A stretch of DNA of 64,000 bases from Rhynchopus sp. YZ270_cl-10 (taxonomy: Eukaryota; Euglenozoa; Diplonemea; Diplonemida; Diplonemidae): assembly GCA_964035575.1 (NCBI GenBank), contig OZ037848.1, positions 992,001 to 1,056,000 on the forward strand. The letters run 5' to 3'. A program made the translations under genes and the position numbers. The notes beneath the pieces are model-generated. The model had not been told where the DNA came from and made no database searches. It saw only the letters and a list, made by a program, of their open reading frames with translations. Within the stretch, counting starts at the first letter, position 1, and each line of letters starts with the position of its first letter. Below, piece after piece: positions 48,201 through 62,237 of this stretch.

Positions 48201-51200
48201 TCGCACGGCTTCTACGGGATGATTGAGATGATGCGTGACTGGCTCAAGACTGTGCCGCTGACGGGTGATGACCACAAGGTGGGTGCGGCTATTGCAAAGA
48301 ACTCACCGGGCCTGCGCATTACCTTCATCCAGTTCTCGAAGGCGGATGCACGCCCGGACGAAGACCACCCGATGGGATGCAAGGTGGGTGAGTGCACAGA
48401 TGGTCTGCTGTCTGGGAACCGTGCGGAGCTGAACGGCGACCTGGACTGGCACGAGGACAACTACCAGTCGCAGTGGACGTACCTGCACGACGCAATGAAC
48501 GACGTGGCGGACCACACCTTCCTGCCCTCGCAGAGCCCTGCGTGGAGGAAGCACATTGTGGTGATTGTTGCGGATGGTGGGCTGACGGACTACGACGGGG
48601 ATGCGTGCTCGAACGGGTGCGGGAAGTACGCAGACCGGAAGTGGAAGCCGCGCTACAAGACGTCGCTGCTGGAGGGGCAGGCGAAGCTGCGTGACGAGGA
48701 CGTGACGGTGTTGGGTGTGGTGATCCGCCGCTTCCAGAAGCACACGTTTGCAGACGAGAACGCAGAGGCGAAACTGAAACCGCTGATCAGCGACCCGCGT
48801 GACGCACACTTTGTGAACGTTGAGCTGGACAACCTGAAGTTGGATGTGCTGGACCGCCTCTGCGACAAGACTAGCACGTTTGGGAAGGTGCTGGTTGGTG
48901 GGGCTGTGGCTGCGTCCTGTGCGGACCTGTCGTCCTCTGGGCAGTCTGCGTGCGAGGATGACGACGCCTGTGTGTGGGACGCTGCAAAGGGTGCGTGCGA
49001 GGGGTCGATGTGCTACGACCTTTGCACGGCAGACAAGTGTGCAACAAACCCGCAGTGCAAGTGGGGTACCGGGGACTGCGTGATGCTGCCGCCGACGGAC
49101 GCTCCTGCGACGGGATCGCCGTCGACACTGGCGCCGCCAACACCGCTCCCTGAGACGGCTGCGCCCGCAACACGCCCACCGGCGTCGCTGGCGCCGCCGA
49201 CAGGCGCACCACCGACTGACGCGCCTGCGACGGACGCACCTGCGACACCGGGGCCAACACCTGCACCGACACCCGAGCCGCTTGTGGACGAGTGCACTGT
49301 GGACGGGGGGAAGAACGCGAAGGTGTGTGCGGCTGCTGGGGGCACGCCGCAGACGTGTGTGGACGCAGACCAGAAGACACCGGACACCTGGACGTGCGTG
49401 TGTCCGCTCCCAAGCACAGCGTCTGCGCTGATGAAGGCGTCTCCGGACTGTGACTACGACGAGTGCACCCTGCACAGCCGGACCTGCACGTCTGTGGGAC
49501 AGACCTGTGTGGACGCAGCGAAGACGGCACCCGACTCGTGGAAGTGTGAGTGTGTGCCGCCCGCAACAGGGACGCCGGGGACGATGGGTGCGGCAGTGTG
49601 CAAGGACCCGCCAGGCGACTGCGAGGAGCACGGTGCGATCTGCCACGGTGTTGGACAGGCGTGCACGACGGGTGCAGCGACGAAGGATGCGAAGGTTGAG
49701 TGTACGTGCATCCCACCCGCTGTGCTCAAGACGGGGAGTGTGACCGCGCCGAACATGCCTGCAGACTGTGTGCTTGACGAGTGTGTTGCGGTGTGCCCGA
49801 CCTGTGCGCGGACTGCGGCGAACGGTGCGCATGTGTGCGAGGAGGCAGAGCAGACATGCGAGGACATGGACGTGTCGTACACAAGCGTGCGCGACTGGCG
49901 TTGTGTATGCAAGGCACCGCTCACAGGCACGCAGACAATGGCAGTGGCCGTGTGTGAGCTGGACGAGTGCAAGGCGCAGTGCCCGACGTGTGCGGACAAG
50001 CCCGGTGGCGCTGGGAACGTGTGCGAGAAGGCGGGACAGACGTGTGTGGAGCGGTCGCTGACGACGGTGAGCGACTGGGAGTGCCACTGCGTGGACCCGC
50101 AGGTGGGGACGGCGCTGACTGCGGTGGCGGTGTGCGAGGAGGACGAGTGCCGGACGAAGGAGCAGGTGTGTGTGTCTGCGGGACAGGCCTGTCTCGACAA
50201 GGACCACCACACGGCTGGGACGTGGCAGTGTGTGTGCCCACCGCCGTCGAACACGTCTGCGGTTGCTGCTGCGGCTGTGTGTGAGGACAACGAGTGTGAA
50301 GACCCGGTGATTGCGGCTGTGTGCGAGGACGCGCACCAGACCTGTGTTGACCCTGACACGACGGCACACGGGAACTGGGAGTGCCACTGTGCTGCGCCGG
50401 GGACGGGCACTGCTGTGCGCCACGCTGTTGCTGTGTGTGTGCTGGACGAGTGCGTAGTGCAGTGTCCGACATGTGCGGACACGGGAACTGGAAACGTGTG
50501 CACGGCTGCGGGGCAGATCTGCGAGGACCCGGCGCCAAGCCACACCAACCTGGGGGACTGGATGTGTAAGTGCCCTGCGCCAAGCACGAAGACTGCTGTG
50601 GCGACACCTGTTGTCCCTGCGTGCACGGACGGGAAGGACGAGTGTGTGGAGCGGTCTGGGGCGGTGCAGTGCCAGCACCTGCCGCGCTACACTGAGGATG
50701 GATGCCTGTGCGAGTGTGGCTGGGACATGGGGCAGGGACAGGGTGCGTGCACGGGGGGTTGTTGCAACCCTACGAAGGCACGTGCGGACTGGTGTGTTGT
50801 GGATGCTCTCGACCTGTACAACAAGGACAAGCCGCAGTGCCAGCAGTCGGGTGGTGCGGGCGCAGGTGGTCTTGAGCAGTTCTGCATGCCTTCAGGACAG
50901 GTGCCGCAGGATGGTGGCCGCCCACGCCGTGCGCCTGTTGCAGGTGTGCCGAACGCCCAGAACAACGTGTGCACGGACGTGCAGCAGCGGTGTGTGGACC
51001 CCGACATGAAGACGCTGGACGACTGGCGGTGCGAGTGCGTGCTGCCGCGCACAGGACAGCCCGGTATGCAGCAGGTGGCAGTGTGCGAGGAGGACGAGTG
51101 CGTGACGCACGGGGCGGTGTGCAGCACTGTGGGACAGAAGTGTGTGGACGCAGCAAAGGGGCAGCCGGACACATGGGTGTGCGAGTGCACGACTGGGCCT

Positions 51201-54200
51201 GCGCCGCATGTGTCGCAGCAGGGCGGGGCGGCGGCGTGCGTGCTGGACGAGTGCGTGGAGGTGTGCCCGACGTGTGCGGTTGAGAACTCGACGAACGTGT
51301 GCACAGAGGCCGGTCAGATTTGCGAGGACCCTGTGGCAACAAGCGCGAGCCTTGGGGACTGGATGTGCAAGTGTGTGGCGCCTGCAGTGGGGACGAACCT
51401 GGCGGCGCCTGTGGCCCGGTGCGAGGTGGACGAGTGCGTTGTGGTGTGCCCTACGTGCGCGCAGAAGACAGCAGGGGGTTCGCACACCTGCACGGCGGCG
51501 GGCCAGACGTGCGAGGACCCGAACAAGGCAGCCTCGCAGACAGGGAACTGGCGCTGCCTGTGTGCAGCACCGTCGCACACGACTGCGGTGGCTGCGGCGG
51601 CTCGCTGCGAGACAGACGAGTGCGAGGGGATTGTGTGCACGCTGGGGCAGATCTGCTACGACCCGGACCTGGAGAAGAAGGATGACTGGCGGTGCGAGTG
51701 TGTGTCGCCTACGGTGGGGTCGGCGACGGCAGGGAACGCAACGTGTGAGGAGGACGAGTGCAAGACGCACGGGGAGGTGTGCATGAACGTGGGCCAGCAG
51801 TGCACGGACGCAGACAAGCACGCACACGGGACGTGGCTGTGCGAGTGCGTTGCGCCCGACCGCGGACTTCCCGGGGTGGCGCGTGCTGCGGACTGCCAGC
51901 CGACGGAGGAGTGCAAGGACAACTTTGTGTGTTCGGCAGCAGGTCAGCACTGCGTGGACCCGTCTGCAGCTGTGGGGGACTGGGAGTGCCACTGTATTGC
52001 GCCGTACAACTCTGCTGCCGGAGCTGTCATGTCGCTTGCAGTGTGCACGCTTGATGAGTGTGTGGCGACGTGTGCAAGCTGTGCTCGTGCGGCGCCGGGG
52101 TCGACGCCTGTGTGTGAGCTGCACGACCAGGACTGCGAGGACCCTGACACGTCGCGTCTGTCGGACTGGGTGTGCAAGTGCCGTGCTCCTGCGGTGGGGA
52201 CGCCAGGTGTCGGGGGTGCGGCAGTGTGCGAGCTGGATGAGTGTGTGGCGACGTGCGGGACCTGTGCGGGGACAGTGTGCTCTGCTGCACAGCAGACGTG
52301 TGAGGACATGAGCAAGGACCCGAAGCATGTGCTTGACTGGGTGTGCAAATGTGCCCTCCCGAGCACAGCGAGCCACACCGCGGCGGCAGTCGACGTGTGC
52401 ATGACGGACGAGTGTGCGGACACGACTTCACCATCTGTGGCTGCGTGTGCTGCGGCAGGCCAGGACTGCGTGGACCCAGACCCGCTCGTGGAGGGGGACT
52501 GGGAGTGCCGCTGCCCGCCACCGAGCACCGGAACGGCCGTGCAGGCGGCTGCAGGCACGTGTATGCTGAACGAGTGTGCGGCGCGGTGCCCGACGTGTGC
52601 CGACAAGGGGACCGGGAACGCTTGTGCTGCGGAGGGACAGGTGTGTGTGGACCCTGACCACCACACTGATGGGGACTGGTACTGCGAGTGCTCTGTGGGT
52701 GCGGGGGTGAGTGTCGGGTCTGCTGTGGTGTCGTGTGTGCTGGACGAGTGCAAGGTGCAGTGCCCGACATGCGCAGACACAGGGGGCGGGAACCTGTGCG
52801 CCACAGAAGGACAGACTTGCCTGGACGTGAACACAGACGCACGGTCGACAGGGGACTGGGAGTGCCGCTGTGGAGCACCGTTCACCGACTTTGCGTCACG
52901 CGGTGCACTGGCTGTGTGCAGCGTGGACGAGTGCAGCGAGCAGTACGCAGGTGTTGTGAACGGGGCGGTGTGTGCGGACCACGGGCAGCTCTGCCACGAC
53001 AGCCACGTCGGCAGCCTGCACGACTTTGAATGCGTGTGCCCGCCGCCGCAGCACGGAACGCACACGGGTGCGCCTGTGGTGCAGTGCACGCTTGACGAGT
53101 GCACGATCCACGGGGCAGTGTGCACAGCGGCAGCAGGAACTGCGCAGACCTGTGTGGACCCCGACGCAACTCTGGCTAACGACTGGGAATGTGTGTGTGC
53201 GCTGCCAAGCACAGCGACGCAGCGTGCCGGAGTGGCGGTGTGCACAGTGGACGAGTGCAACGCACACCGCCAGACGTGCGAGGGGGCAAGCCCGCCGCAG
53301 GACTGTGTCGACACCGACCACCTGGCGCCGGACACATGGGAGTGTCGCTGCCGTACGCCTGCTGTGGGCAGTGCGGTTGGGGCGGCTGTGGGGCAGTGCG
53401 CGCTGGACGAGTGTGAGGCGACATGTGCGACGTGCGAGAAGGACGTGTGCCGTGGTGCGCAGCAGGTGTGCGTGGACCCGAACCCGTCGCTGAACGGCCT
53501 TGGGGACTGGGAGTGTCTGTGTGCCCCGCCGTCGACAATGGTGGCTGTTGCGAACGTGGCGGACTGCCCTGTGGATGAGTGTGTGGCGCACGGGCACGTC
53601 TGTGCAAGTGTGCAGCAGCACTGCGTGGACACGGCACAGGGCGCAGCCTCGCTTGGGGACTGGCGCTGCGAGTGTGTGGCGCCACGCAAGGGGAGTGCGA
53701 TTGCGGCTGCTGCATCCTGCGAACAGGACGAGTGCAAGGAGCACGGCCATGTCTGCACGGGGCACGGGCAGACCTGCGTGGACCCCGACCGCAGTGCTGG
53801 GTCGCTTGGTGACTGGGAGTGCCGTTGTGTGGCACCTGCGACGCAGAAGGCGGTAGGGGCGTCGGCAGCGTGCGTGCATGTTGGGGAGTGCGAGGACCAT
53901 GCGGTGGCGAGTGTGTGCGAGAGCCGTGGGCAGACGTGCGAGGACCCCGACGTTACGGTACTGCTGGACTGGCGCTGTGTGTGCACACAGCCGAGCCACG
54001 GGCTGCCTGTGACGGCGGGGCCTGCAGTGTGCGTGCTGGACGAGTGTGCAGATGCGTGCTCGACGTGTGCTGGGGACACTTGCTCGCGTGCGAACCAGGT
54101 GTGCGTGGACCTGGACACAAGCCCTGTGAGTGGGGTGAACTCGTGGGAGTGCCGCTGCACGGCGCCGATGAGCGGGACGAAGGTTGGTGCTGAGGCTGTG

Positions 54201-57200
54201 TGCATGGTGAACGAGTGTGAGCTGCATGCGTCGACGTGCACGGCTGCGGAGCAGGACTGCGTCGACCCGGACAACAGTGCGCTTGGGGACTGGCGGTGCG
54301 AGTGCCGTGCGCCGAGTGTTGGGCGTGGGACGGCTGCGGCGGCCAAGTGCCAGACGGACGAGTGCACCTTCCACGAGAAGACGTGTGCGGAAAAGGGGCA
54401 GGTGTGCTCGGACCCCGACCGGTCTGCACTGTCGCTTGGGGACTGGACATGTGCGTGTGTGGCCCCGTGGGGAGGCACAGCTGTCGCAGGGCCTGCGGCG
54501 TGTGTTGTGGACGAGTGCACCCTCTACGGGCACGTGTGCACGGCTGTTGGGCAGACCTGTTCAGATGAGGACCTGTCGCTGGAGGGGTTCTGGAAGTGCT
54601 ACTGCCCTCCGCCGAACGAGCGTGTGGGGCGCAGCAAGGAGCCTGCGGCGTGTGCTGTGGACGAGTGTGCTGTGGTCGGGGTTGCGACTGCGGTGCGCAT
54701 GGTGAACGGTGTGGAAACGAACCTGTGCGAGGCGGCGGGGCAGACGTGCGAGGACCCGGACACGGACGCGCTTGGTGACTGGACGTGCACGTGTGCTGCA
54801 CCGAGCAACCGTACGGCACACGGCCACGTGGCCCGCTGCGAGGAGGACGAGTGCACGGATGCTGCCAAGGCGGGTGTGTGTGCGGCTGCCAGCAGCGGTG
54901 GTGTGGTGCAGGTGTGTGTGGACCACGACTGGGACGTGACAGGCGACTGGCGGTGCGAGTGTGCATCACCGGCAACAGGGTTCATGACCGCTGCTGCAGC
55001 GACGTGTGTGATGGACGAGTGCCGGACAGGGGCTGCGGGTGCGGCGTGTGCGGACGAGGGACAGCTGTGCCGTGACACGGACATGTCGACTGTGGGGACG
55101 TGGGAGTGTGTCTGTCTGCACAACTCGACTGCGACGACGGCGCTGGGACCGGTGTCCGCTGCGCATTGCAACGAGCCTGCAAGTGAGTGCAAGATCGAGA
55201 CGATTCGTCGTGTGTGCACAGCGGCTCGCCAGGGCTGCTACGACCCGGACGTGACACGGAAGAACACATGGGAGTGCGAATGTGTGACACCGGCACGTGG
55301 TGTATCTGTGCAGGGAGCGCCTGCGACGTGTGTGCTGGACGAGTGTGTGGAGACGTGCCCGACGTGCGGTGGGGATGTGTGTGCGAGCGCTGGGCAGACG
55401 TGCAAGGACCCGAATACGGATGCGGGGTCTGTTGGTGACTGGCTGTGCTTGTGCGAGGGTGGGAGCAGCAAGAATGCAAAGGGGTCTGCTCAGGGGAAGC
55501 CCGCAGTGTGCCTGGTGGACGAGTGTGCAGAGGTGTGTGATGCGTCGGGACCGTGTCCCAGCAGTGTGTGCGCTGCGGGAGGAACGACGTGCACAGACAC
55601 GAACACGGACGCCCGCTCGCTTGGGGACTGGGAATGTTTGTGCCGTGCGCCTGCTGCTGGGCGGACGACGCAGGGTGTGCCGCAGTGCCTTGTGGACGAG
55701 TGTACTGTGCAGGGACACGACTGCGGACCTGGACAGACGTGTGCGGACCCGAACAAACTGGCGTCGTCGCTCGGGGACTGGATGTGCACATGCCCGATGC
55801 CGTCGACTGGGACTGCGGTTGCGTCGCCGGCAGTGTGCATGGAGAACGAGTGCAGCATTGGCGACAACTTCCACGAGTGTGAGAAGCATGGGCAGGTGTG
55901 CATCGACCCTGTCCCGACGTCGCCAGGCAAGGGCGACTGGGAGTGCCACTGCCCGCAGGGGTCGGTGTTTGCGGTTGCAGCTGCGGCGACGTGCACGCTG
56001 GACGAGTGCACGGAGCAGTGCCTGACCTGCGCGGACAACGGGGGTGGGAACATGTGCACGCGGAACGGGCAGACATGCACGGACCCGAACACGGCACCGA
56101 CAAGCACGCGCGACTGGATGTGTGTGTGCGGGTCTGGTGCACCCTCTGCTGTTGCAAACGTGGCTGTGTGCCAGCAGGACGAGTGCATGGAGGTCAGCAA
56201 CTTTGGGGCCCGCACCTGCCACCACCTGACAACCCCACGTCTCTCTGTGGACGGGTGTGCGTGTGAGTGTGGGTGGCAGGTTGAGGCAGCGTCGTTGATT
56301 GGTGCGGCTGCGAATGTGTACGGGCCTGGTGTGTCCTCAAAGTGTCTTGCGGGGTGCTGCAACCCAGACCACTCGGCTGAGGGTGCGTGGTGTGTGCTGT
56401 CTGCAGGGCAGACGGACCCGAAGTGTGTTGCGGGTGCGCGCCAGCAGTGTCCTGTGGCATCGTCGTCCTCAGGGTCAGCTGTTGCTGTGTCGAACCTCTG
56501 CACAGAGGCAGGGCAGCGCTGCGTGGACCCAGACACACGCACAGCAAGCAGCGGGGACTGGAGCTGCGAGTGTGTGTCACCTGCAAGCGGGCCGGCAAAG
56601 CTTGGGGCAGCGACGCAGTGTGTGGTGAACGAGTGCGAGGCGCACGGGACGGTGTGCCTTGCGGCAGGACAGCTCTGCGTGGACAAGAACATGGTTGGCA
56701 CGTCGGGGGACTGGGAGTGCGTGTGCCCTGCACCAGCAACAGGTGCGCAGACGGCAGGAGTGGCAGTGTGCTCGTACGTCGGAGAGTGCGAGCGGGCGGA
56801 CGTGTCTGAGGTGTGCACACAGGTGGGGCAGACGTGCTACGACCCGAACCCGGCACTGGAGGGGGACTGGGTGTGCGAGTGTGTGGCCCCTGCGACAGGT
56901 GTGAGCAGGCACGCGGCAAAGGCAACGTGCGTGCTGGACGAGTGTGTGGCAGTGTGCCCGACGTGTGCAGACAAGGGGGACGGGAACGTGTGTGAGCACG
57001 CGGGACAGCGCTGCAAGGAGACGTCGACGTCTGTTGCAAACGTGAAGGACTGGTTGTGTGTGTGCCCTGGGGAGCAGACCGGGAGTGCGGCAGCGGCAGT
57101 GGCGTCGTGCCACGTGGACGAGTGTGCGCTGAACAACGGCCGCCTTGCTGCAGTGTGCGGGGCTGCGGGGCAGCGCTGCACAGACCCGAACACACGTGTG

Positions 57201-60200
57201 ATCGGGGGGATGGGGGACTGGCAGTGCGAGTGCCCGGCTCCATCGCTTGGGAAGGCGACTGGCCGTGTGTCTGCGTGCCTGCTGGACGAGTGTGCTGCGC
57301 CTGCGGTGTCCTCTGTGTGCACTGCAGCAGGGCAGGTGTGTGAGGACCCGAACACAGACTCACTGAGCCGCGGGGACTGGACGTGCGTGTGCGTGGGGCA
57401 GAAGGAGCTGCGCCGTGGGACGGGGATGCCTGCGAACTGCCTGCTGCCGCCGATGTCGTGGTGTGCGATGCACGGGGAGCAGTGCACGTCGCTTGGGCAG
57501 GCCTGTGTGCCGGACGCTGCGAACATTATGCTTGAGGGGTCGTGTGAGTGCATTGCGCCGCAGACGGGGCCTTCGAAGAAGGGTGGGGCGACAGTGTGCG
57601 AGCTGGACGAGTGTGAGGCTACGTGTGGGACGTGTGCGAACCAGGGGGCCGGGTCGCTGTGCACGCTTGCAGGTCAGACCTGTGTTGAGGGGAGCAAGAA
57701 CCCTGTGACGGGGCTGTCGGACTGGCGCTGCAAGTGTGCGGGGTCGGACACGTACGCGCGTGCTGCGGCGGCCGTGTGCACGTTGAACGAGTGTGGGACG
57801 GACGCAGCGAAGGTGTGCGTTGCTGCAGAGCAGACGTGCGAGGACCCGAACATTGCGTCGGACTCGCTGGACGACTGGTTCTGCACCTGCCACGCGCCGG
57901 CTGTGGGACGCAAGGTGGCTGGGGCGGCTGCGTGCACGTTTGACGAATGCGTGTTGCACGAGCCGACGTGCACGGCCGCGGGACAGCTCTGCCGCGACCA
58001 CGACCTGTCGGCGAATGTGCAGGGCGACTGGACGTGCGACTGCATGGCACCTGCGACGGGGTCTGCTGTGGGGAAGGCTGCGTCCTGCGTGTACAAGGGG
58101 GAATGCGTGGACGCTGGCAAGGCAGACGTGTGCACGGCTGCGGGGCAGACCTGTGTGGACCCGAACCCTGCAGTCGACGGGGACTGGCAGTGCCGCTGTG
58201 TGGCCCCGCAGATGGGGCTTGTGGGGGCACAGGCGGCGGCGGTGTGCACGCTTGACGAGTGCCGTGCGGCGTGTGCGTCGTGTGCGACGCTGCCCGGGTC
58301 GATGACACACACATGCGCGGTGGCGGGGCAGACCTGCGAGGACCCCAACACAGCTGTGCACAGCCTACGGGACTGGGTGTGCGCCTGCAGTGCGCCTGCT
58401 GTTGGGCAGCAGGTGGCGGCAGTGGCAGTGTGCCGTGACGACGAATGTGCCTCTGCCACAAACAGACACATCTGCGAGGCTGTGCGCGACACTGCCGGTG
58501 CAAAGGTGCAGCACTGCGTCGACCCCGATAACACGGTGCGTGGGGACTGGGTGTGCGAGTGCATGTACCCGTACACCGGAACCGCAGGGCGCAGCGAGCC
58601 TGCTGTCTGTGTTGTTGACGAGTGTGCTGCTCCTGCCTCATGGGCGCCTGGGGGGCTCAACGGTGACGCTGTCTGTGCTGCTGCTGGACAGACCTGTCTC
58701 GACCCTCAGCAGGGAGTGGCGTCGCAGCTTGGGAACTGGCTGTGCCAGTGTGCTGGTGGCGTGGGCCTGGGAGCGGGAGGGTCGGGAGCAGGAGCAGGTG
58801 GGGCAACAGGAGCAGGTGCGCCCGCAATGGGACGTGCATCAACGGACTGCGAAAGGCAGACGCTCTGCGCAACGCATGCGGATGCCTGTGGAGCGGGCCA
58901 GATGTGTGTCGAGGAGGACGCGACGTGGCACTGCCGCTGCCTTGCCCCACTTACAGGTGCACAGACAAAGGAGGGGCGTGCGGCCTGTGTGTTGGACGAG
59001 TGTGCGGTGCGGTGCGAGACCTGTGCGCAGAGTGGCTCAGTGCACACCTGCACTTCGGCTGGGCAGAAGTGCGTGGACCACGACACCTCGCCAACGAGTC
59101 TGTCGGACTGGTCATGCCTCTGCACTGTCGGGACTGGAGAGGGCTTGGTGCACGCAGCCGCCTGCGTTGTGGACGAGTGCGACCTGAACGGTGTGACGTG
59201 CCTTGCGAAGGGGCAGACCTGCGTGGACCACGACACCCGTGCGTCGGCCCTCGGGGACTGGGTGTGCCGCTGTGTGGCGCCTGCGAGTGGGGAGGCTGTT
59301 GCGGGGCAGGCCACGTGCCTCCTCGACGAGTGTGTGCAGTACGGTGCACGCTGTGCGGCTGCGGGGCAGATCTGCATCGACCACAGCACCGCACCGGCAA
59401 GCCTGAACGACTGGACGTGCAACTGCCCGGCCCCGTCGAAGGGTGTCATGTACGCAGGAGTGGCGACGTGCACGTACGAGGGTGGGTGTGCGAAGGACGC
59501 CCTGCGCGAGGTGTGCACCAGTGCCGGCCAGCAGTGTGTGCCTGGTGCACCAGACGCAGGTGCAGACAGCTTCAAATGCGCGTGCCTCCCGCCCTTCCGC
59601 GGTCTCCCTGTGGAGAGTGCGGTGGCATCGTGCGTCATTGATGAGTGCAACGACATCTGTGCGACCTGTGCACGTGCCAGTGCGAGTGAGTCGAACGTGT
59701 GCACTGCTGCAGGACAGCAGTGCGCAGACCCGAACGACTCAGCCCTGAGCCTGAACGACTGGGCATGTGTGTGCGCACCCCCGGCCACGGCTGTTGCGAT
59801 TGGGCGTGCTGTGGAGAGTTGCCTTGTTGACGAGTGTGTGGCCGTCACGACTGCGGGTGCACGCAAATGTGACCACTTCCACCGCTTCACACAGGATGGA
59901 TGCGAGTGTGCGTGCGGCTGGCGTCTCGACACCGACGGGACTGGGCCTGGTGTGAGCGAGCCCTGCACGACTGCGTGCTGCAACCCAACACGCGACACGA
60001 AGGGTGACTGGTGTGTCGTGGCCGACTCTGCTTTCAACAAGCAGAGGTCACAGTGCAATGCTGCCATCAACATGCAGCAGACATGTGCCGGGCCACGTTC
60101 CCCACTGCCTGCAGGTGCCCCTGTCCCAGTCCACACAGACGTCTGCGCCGAGGCTGGACAGCACTGTGTTGACCCGAACACGTCCCCGAGTATGCGTGGT

Positions 60201-62237
60201 GACTGGGAGTGCCGCTGCATCACCTCCTCTGAGAAGCATGTTGCCCACCCTGCAATTTGTTGTATGTTCTTCTGTTTGTTTTATGTATTTGTTTTGTGTT
60301 TTTGTACATCTGTGTTTTGTATTATTTGTTTCTTTTTTACAAGCACGTTCTCTTCTTCCAACAATATGTTGTTGACCTTTATTTGGATTTTTGTTGTTGT
60401 TCTTATTGTTAAAGACCCTCACGCAACCACACATATTCACAACAGCTGTCGACGAGTGCAAGACAGTGACAACGTGCCGCGAGGCTGGACAGCTGTGCAT
60501 GGACGAGAACACAGATGCGTCTTCCCTGAACGACTGGTCGTGTGCCTGCCAAAGCGGAAGCGGATCGGCAGCAGGCAAGCCGGCTGTGTGCAAATTCGAC
60601 GGACATGACGAGTGCCAGGTCGCGGCGAACAGGGAGACGTGTCTTGCGGCAGGACAGTACTGCTTCGACGAAGATCCGGAGTTGGCTGATGACTGGGTGT
60701 GCCACTGCCAGGCACCCTTCTCGCAGAAGGACGCTGGCATCATGGCGCCTGCAGTGTGCGTGCTCGACGAGTGCACGGCGGTGTGCGAGACCTGCGCACG
60801 CAAGGGTGACGAGAGCGGCTATGCTTGCGAGGGGCAGCTCTGCTTCGACGACGACCGTGTTGCCACCGGAGACTGGCGGTGCGAGTGCATCGCACCTGCA
60901 GTGGGGAGTGGAGCGCAGATGCGTGCAACCTGCACGCGTGACGAGTGTCTTGAAGACAACGTGAAGTCGCAGTGCGAGGCCAATGGCCAGGTCTGCGTGG
61001 ACAGCAACACGGGCGACAGAGATTTGAACGACTGGATGTGTGAATGCACGCGTCCCTCGACTGGGTCTGCTGTGGGACACGTTGCTGCCTGCAAGTTTGA
61101 TGAGTGTTTGGTTGAGGACAACATGAAGACGTGCCACCACGCCGGACAAGCGGTATGCATAAATGGGATTTTTTTTGGTACTGATATCTCCATATTTTTG
61201 TGGGAGAAAATAGAACATGTGGTTGCCTCGTGCAAACAGCCTTTACTATCTTCAAGTATTTTGCTCTCTCATTCACTTTCTGTCAGCAAGTTTTCCACTC
61301 ACACCACACCTCCTTCTTGCAGTGCTACGACCCAGACACCAACGCAGACGTGACAAACGACTGGCTGTGCAAGTGCCCGTCACCGTCGACTGGGAGCATG
61401 CAGGGTGCACCAGCAACCTGCACCTTTGTGGGAGAGTGCGAGGTGGAGGCAAACGCAAAGGTGTGCAGGGACGCAGAGCAGACGTGCATCGACACGGACG
61501 TGGCAGCAGACAACACGTGGGTGTGCAGCTGTGTGGCGCCGCAGACCGGCTACAACGGCCTCATGATGCCGGGCAAGTGTGGGACGAACGAGTGCACGGC
61601 AGAGTGCCCGTCGTGTGCAGGTGACACATGTGCGAAGGCAGGCCAGGACTGCTACGACCCTGACGTGACGGCACTGAACGACTGGGAGTGCCGCTGCAAG
61701 GGTGCACAGGTGGGCGAGGCGGGAACAGCTGCGGCGGCTGTGTGCACAGGTGTTGTGTGCTCATCGCTGCTGGCAGAAACGTGCGCACAGGAGCCTGAGT
61801 GTGTGTACGAGACGTACTTTGGACTGTGCACGGACGTGGTACATGTGTACAACGCGACTGCCGAGAACGCGACCCTCGGAGCGCCCGACAGAGAGGGTGA
61901 CAGCGACGACGACTGCGACGACTTCTTCGCGTGCTGGTGGTGGCTGCTGCTGCTGCTGCTGCTGTCGTGCTGTCTGGCGGCGGCCTTCCTCCTCTGCAGG
62001 CGTAGGCAGCAGGAGAACGACGCAGACGACGAGAAGTGGAACAAACAGTTCGAAGCAGAGGTCAAGGACGAGCAGGAGCAGGACTACGCCATGGAGGAGC
62101 GTTCGCCACACAAGTACGGGAACGGGAACGACAGCCGCACAGAGTCTCTCCTTTACAACGAGGGAGGGTCGCAGGAGATGTCTCCCAAGTCGCAGCCGGC
62201 CAGCCGCCCTGGCAGTGTCGCTGACGATGACATCTAA
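42258..62237 (+). CDS. Giant 6541-aa type I membrane protein, four vWA domains and ~70 Cys-rich repeats
   Basis: Exons 42258-60261, 60446-61152, 61323-62237. The introns are GTATG...AG and the joined frame is 6541 aa. Signal peptide MALRAVRQAAVLLSLAVGAQA. Residues ~22-2270 alternate short Cys modules (C-x-W type) with four von Willebrand A domains near 273, 846, 1406 and 1960. Each has a complete DGSGS metal-binding (MIDAS) motif. A Thr/Pro/Ala linker (~2275-2342) follows. To ~6370 there are about 70 repeats of the pattern DEC ... C ... GQ-x-C-x-D-P ... DW-x-C-x-C-x-x-P, EGF-like in style, interrupted by three CxCGW/CCNP modules (near 50640, 56180 and 59830). One membrane span (CWWWLLLLLLLSCCLAAAFLLC, ~6438-6460) and an 80-residue acidic tail end it. 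A cell-surface adhesion or recognition role is inferred. Ligand unknown. Confidence 0.92.

Noticed and set aside
42600-61218. Many minus-strand frames up to 858 aa inside the giant gene
   Set aside because: Antisense by-products of GC-rich codons. Arg/His/Ser-rich nonsense without domains.
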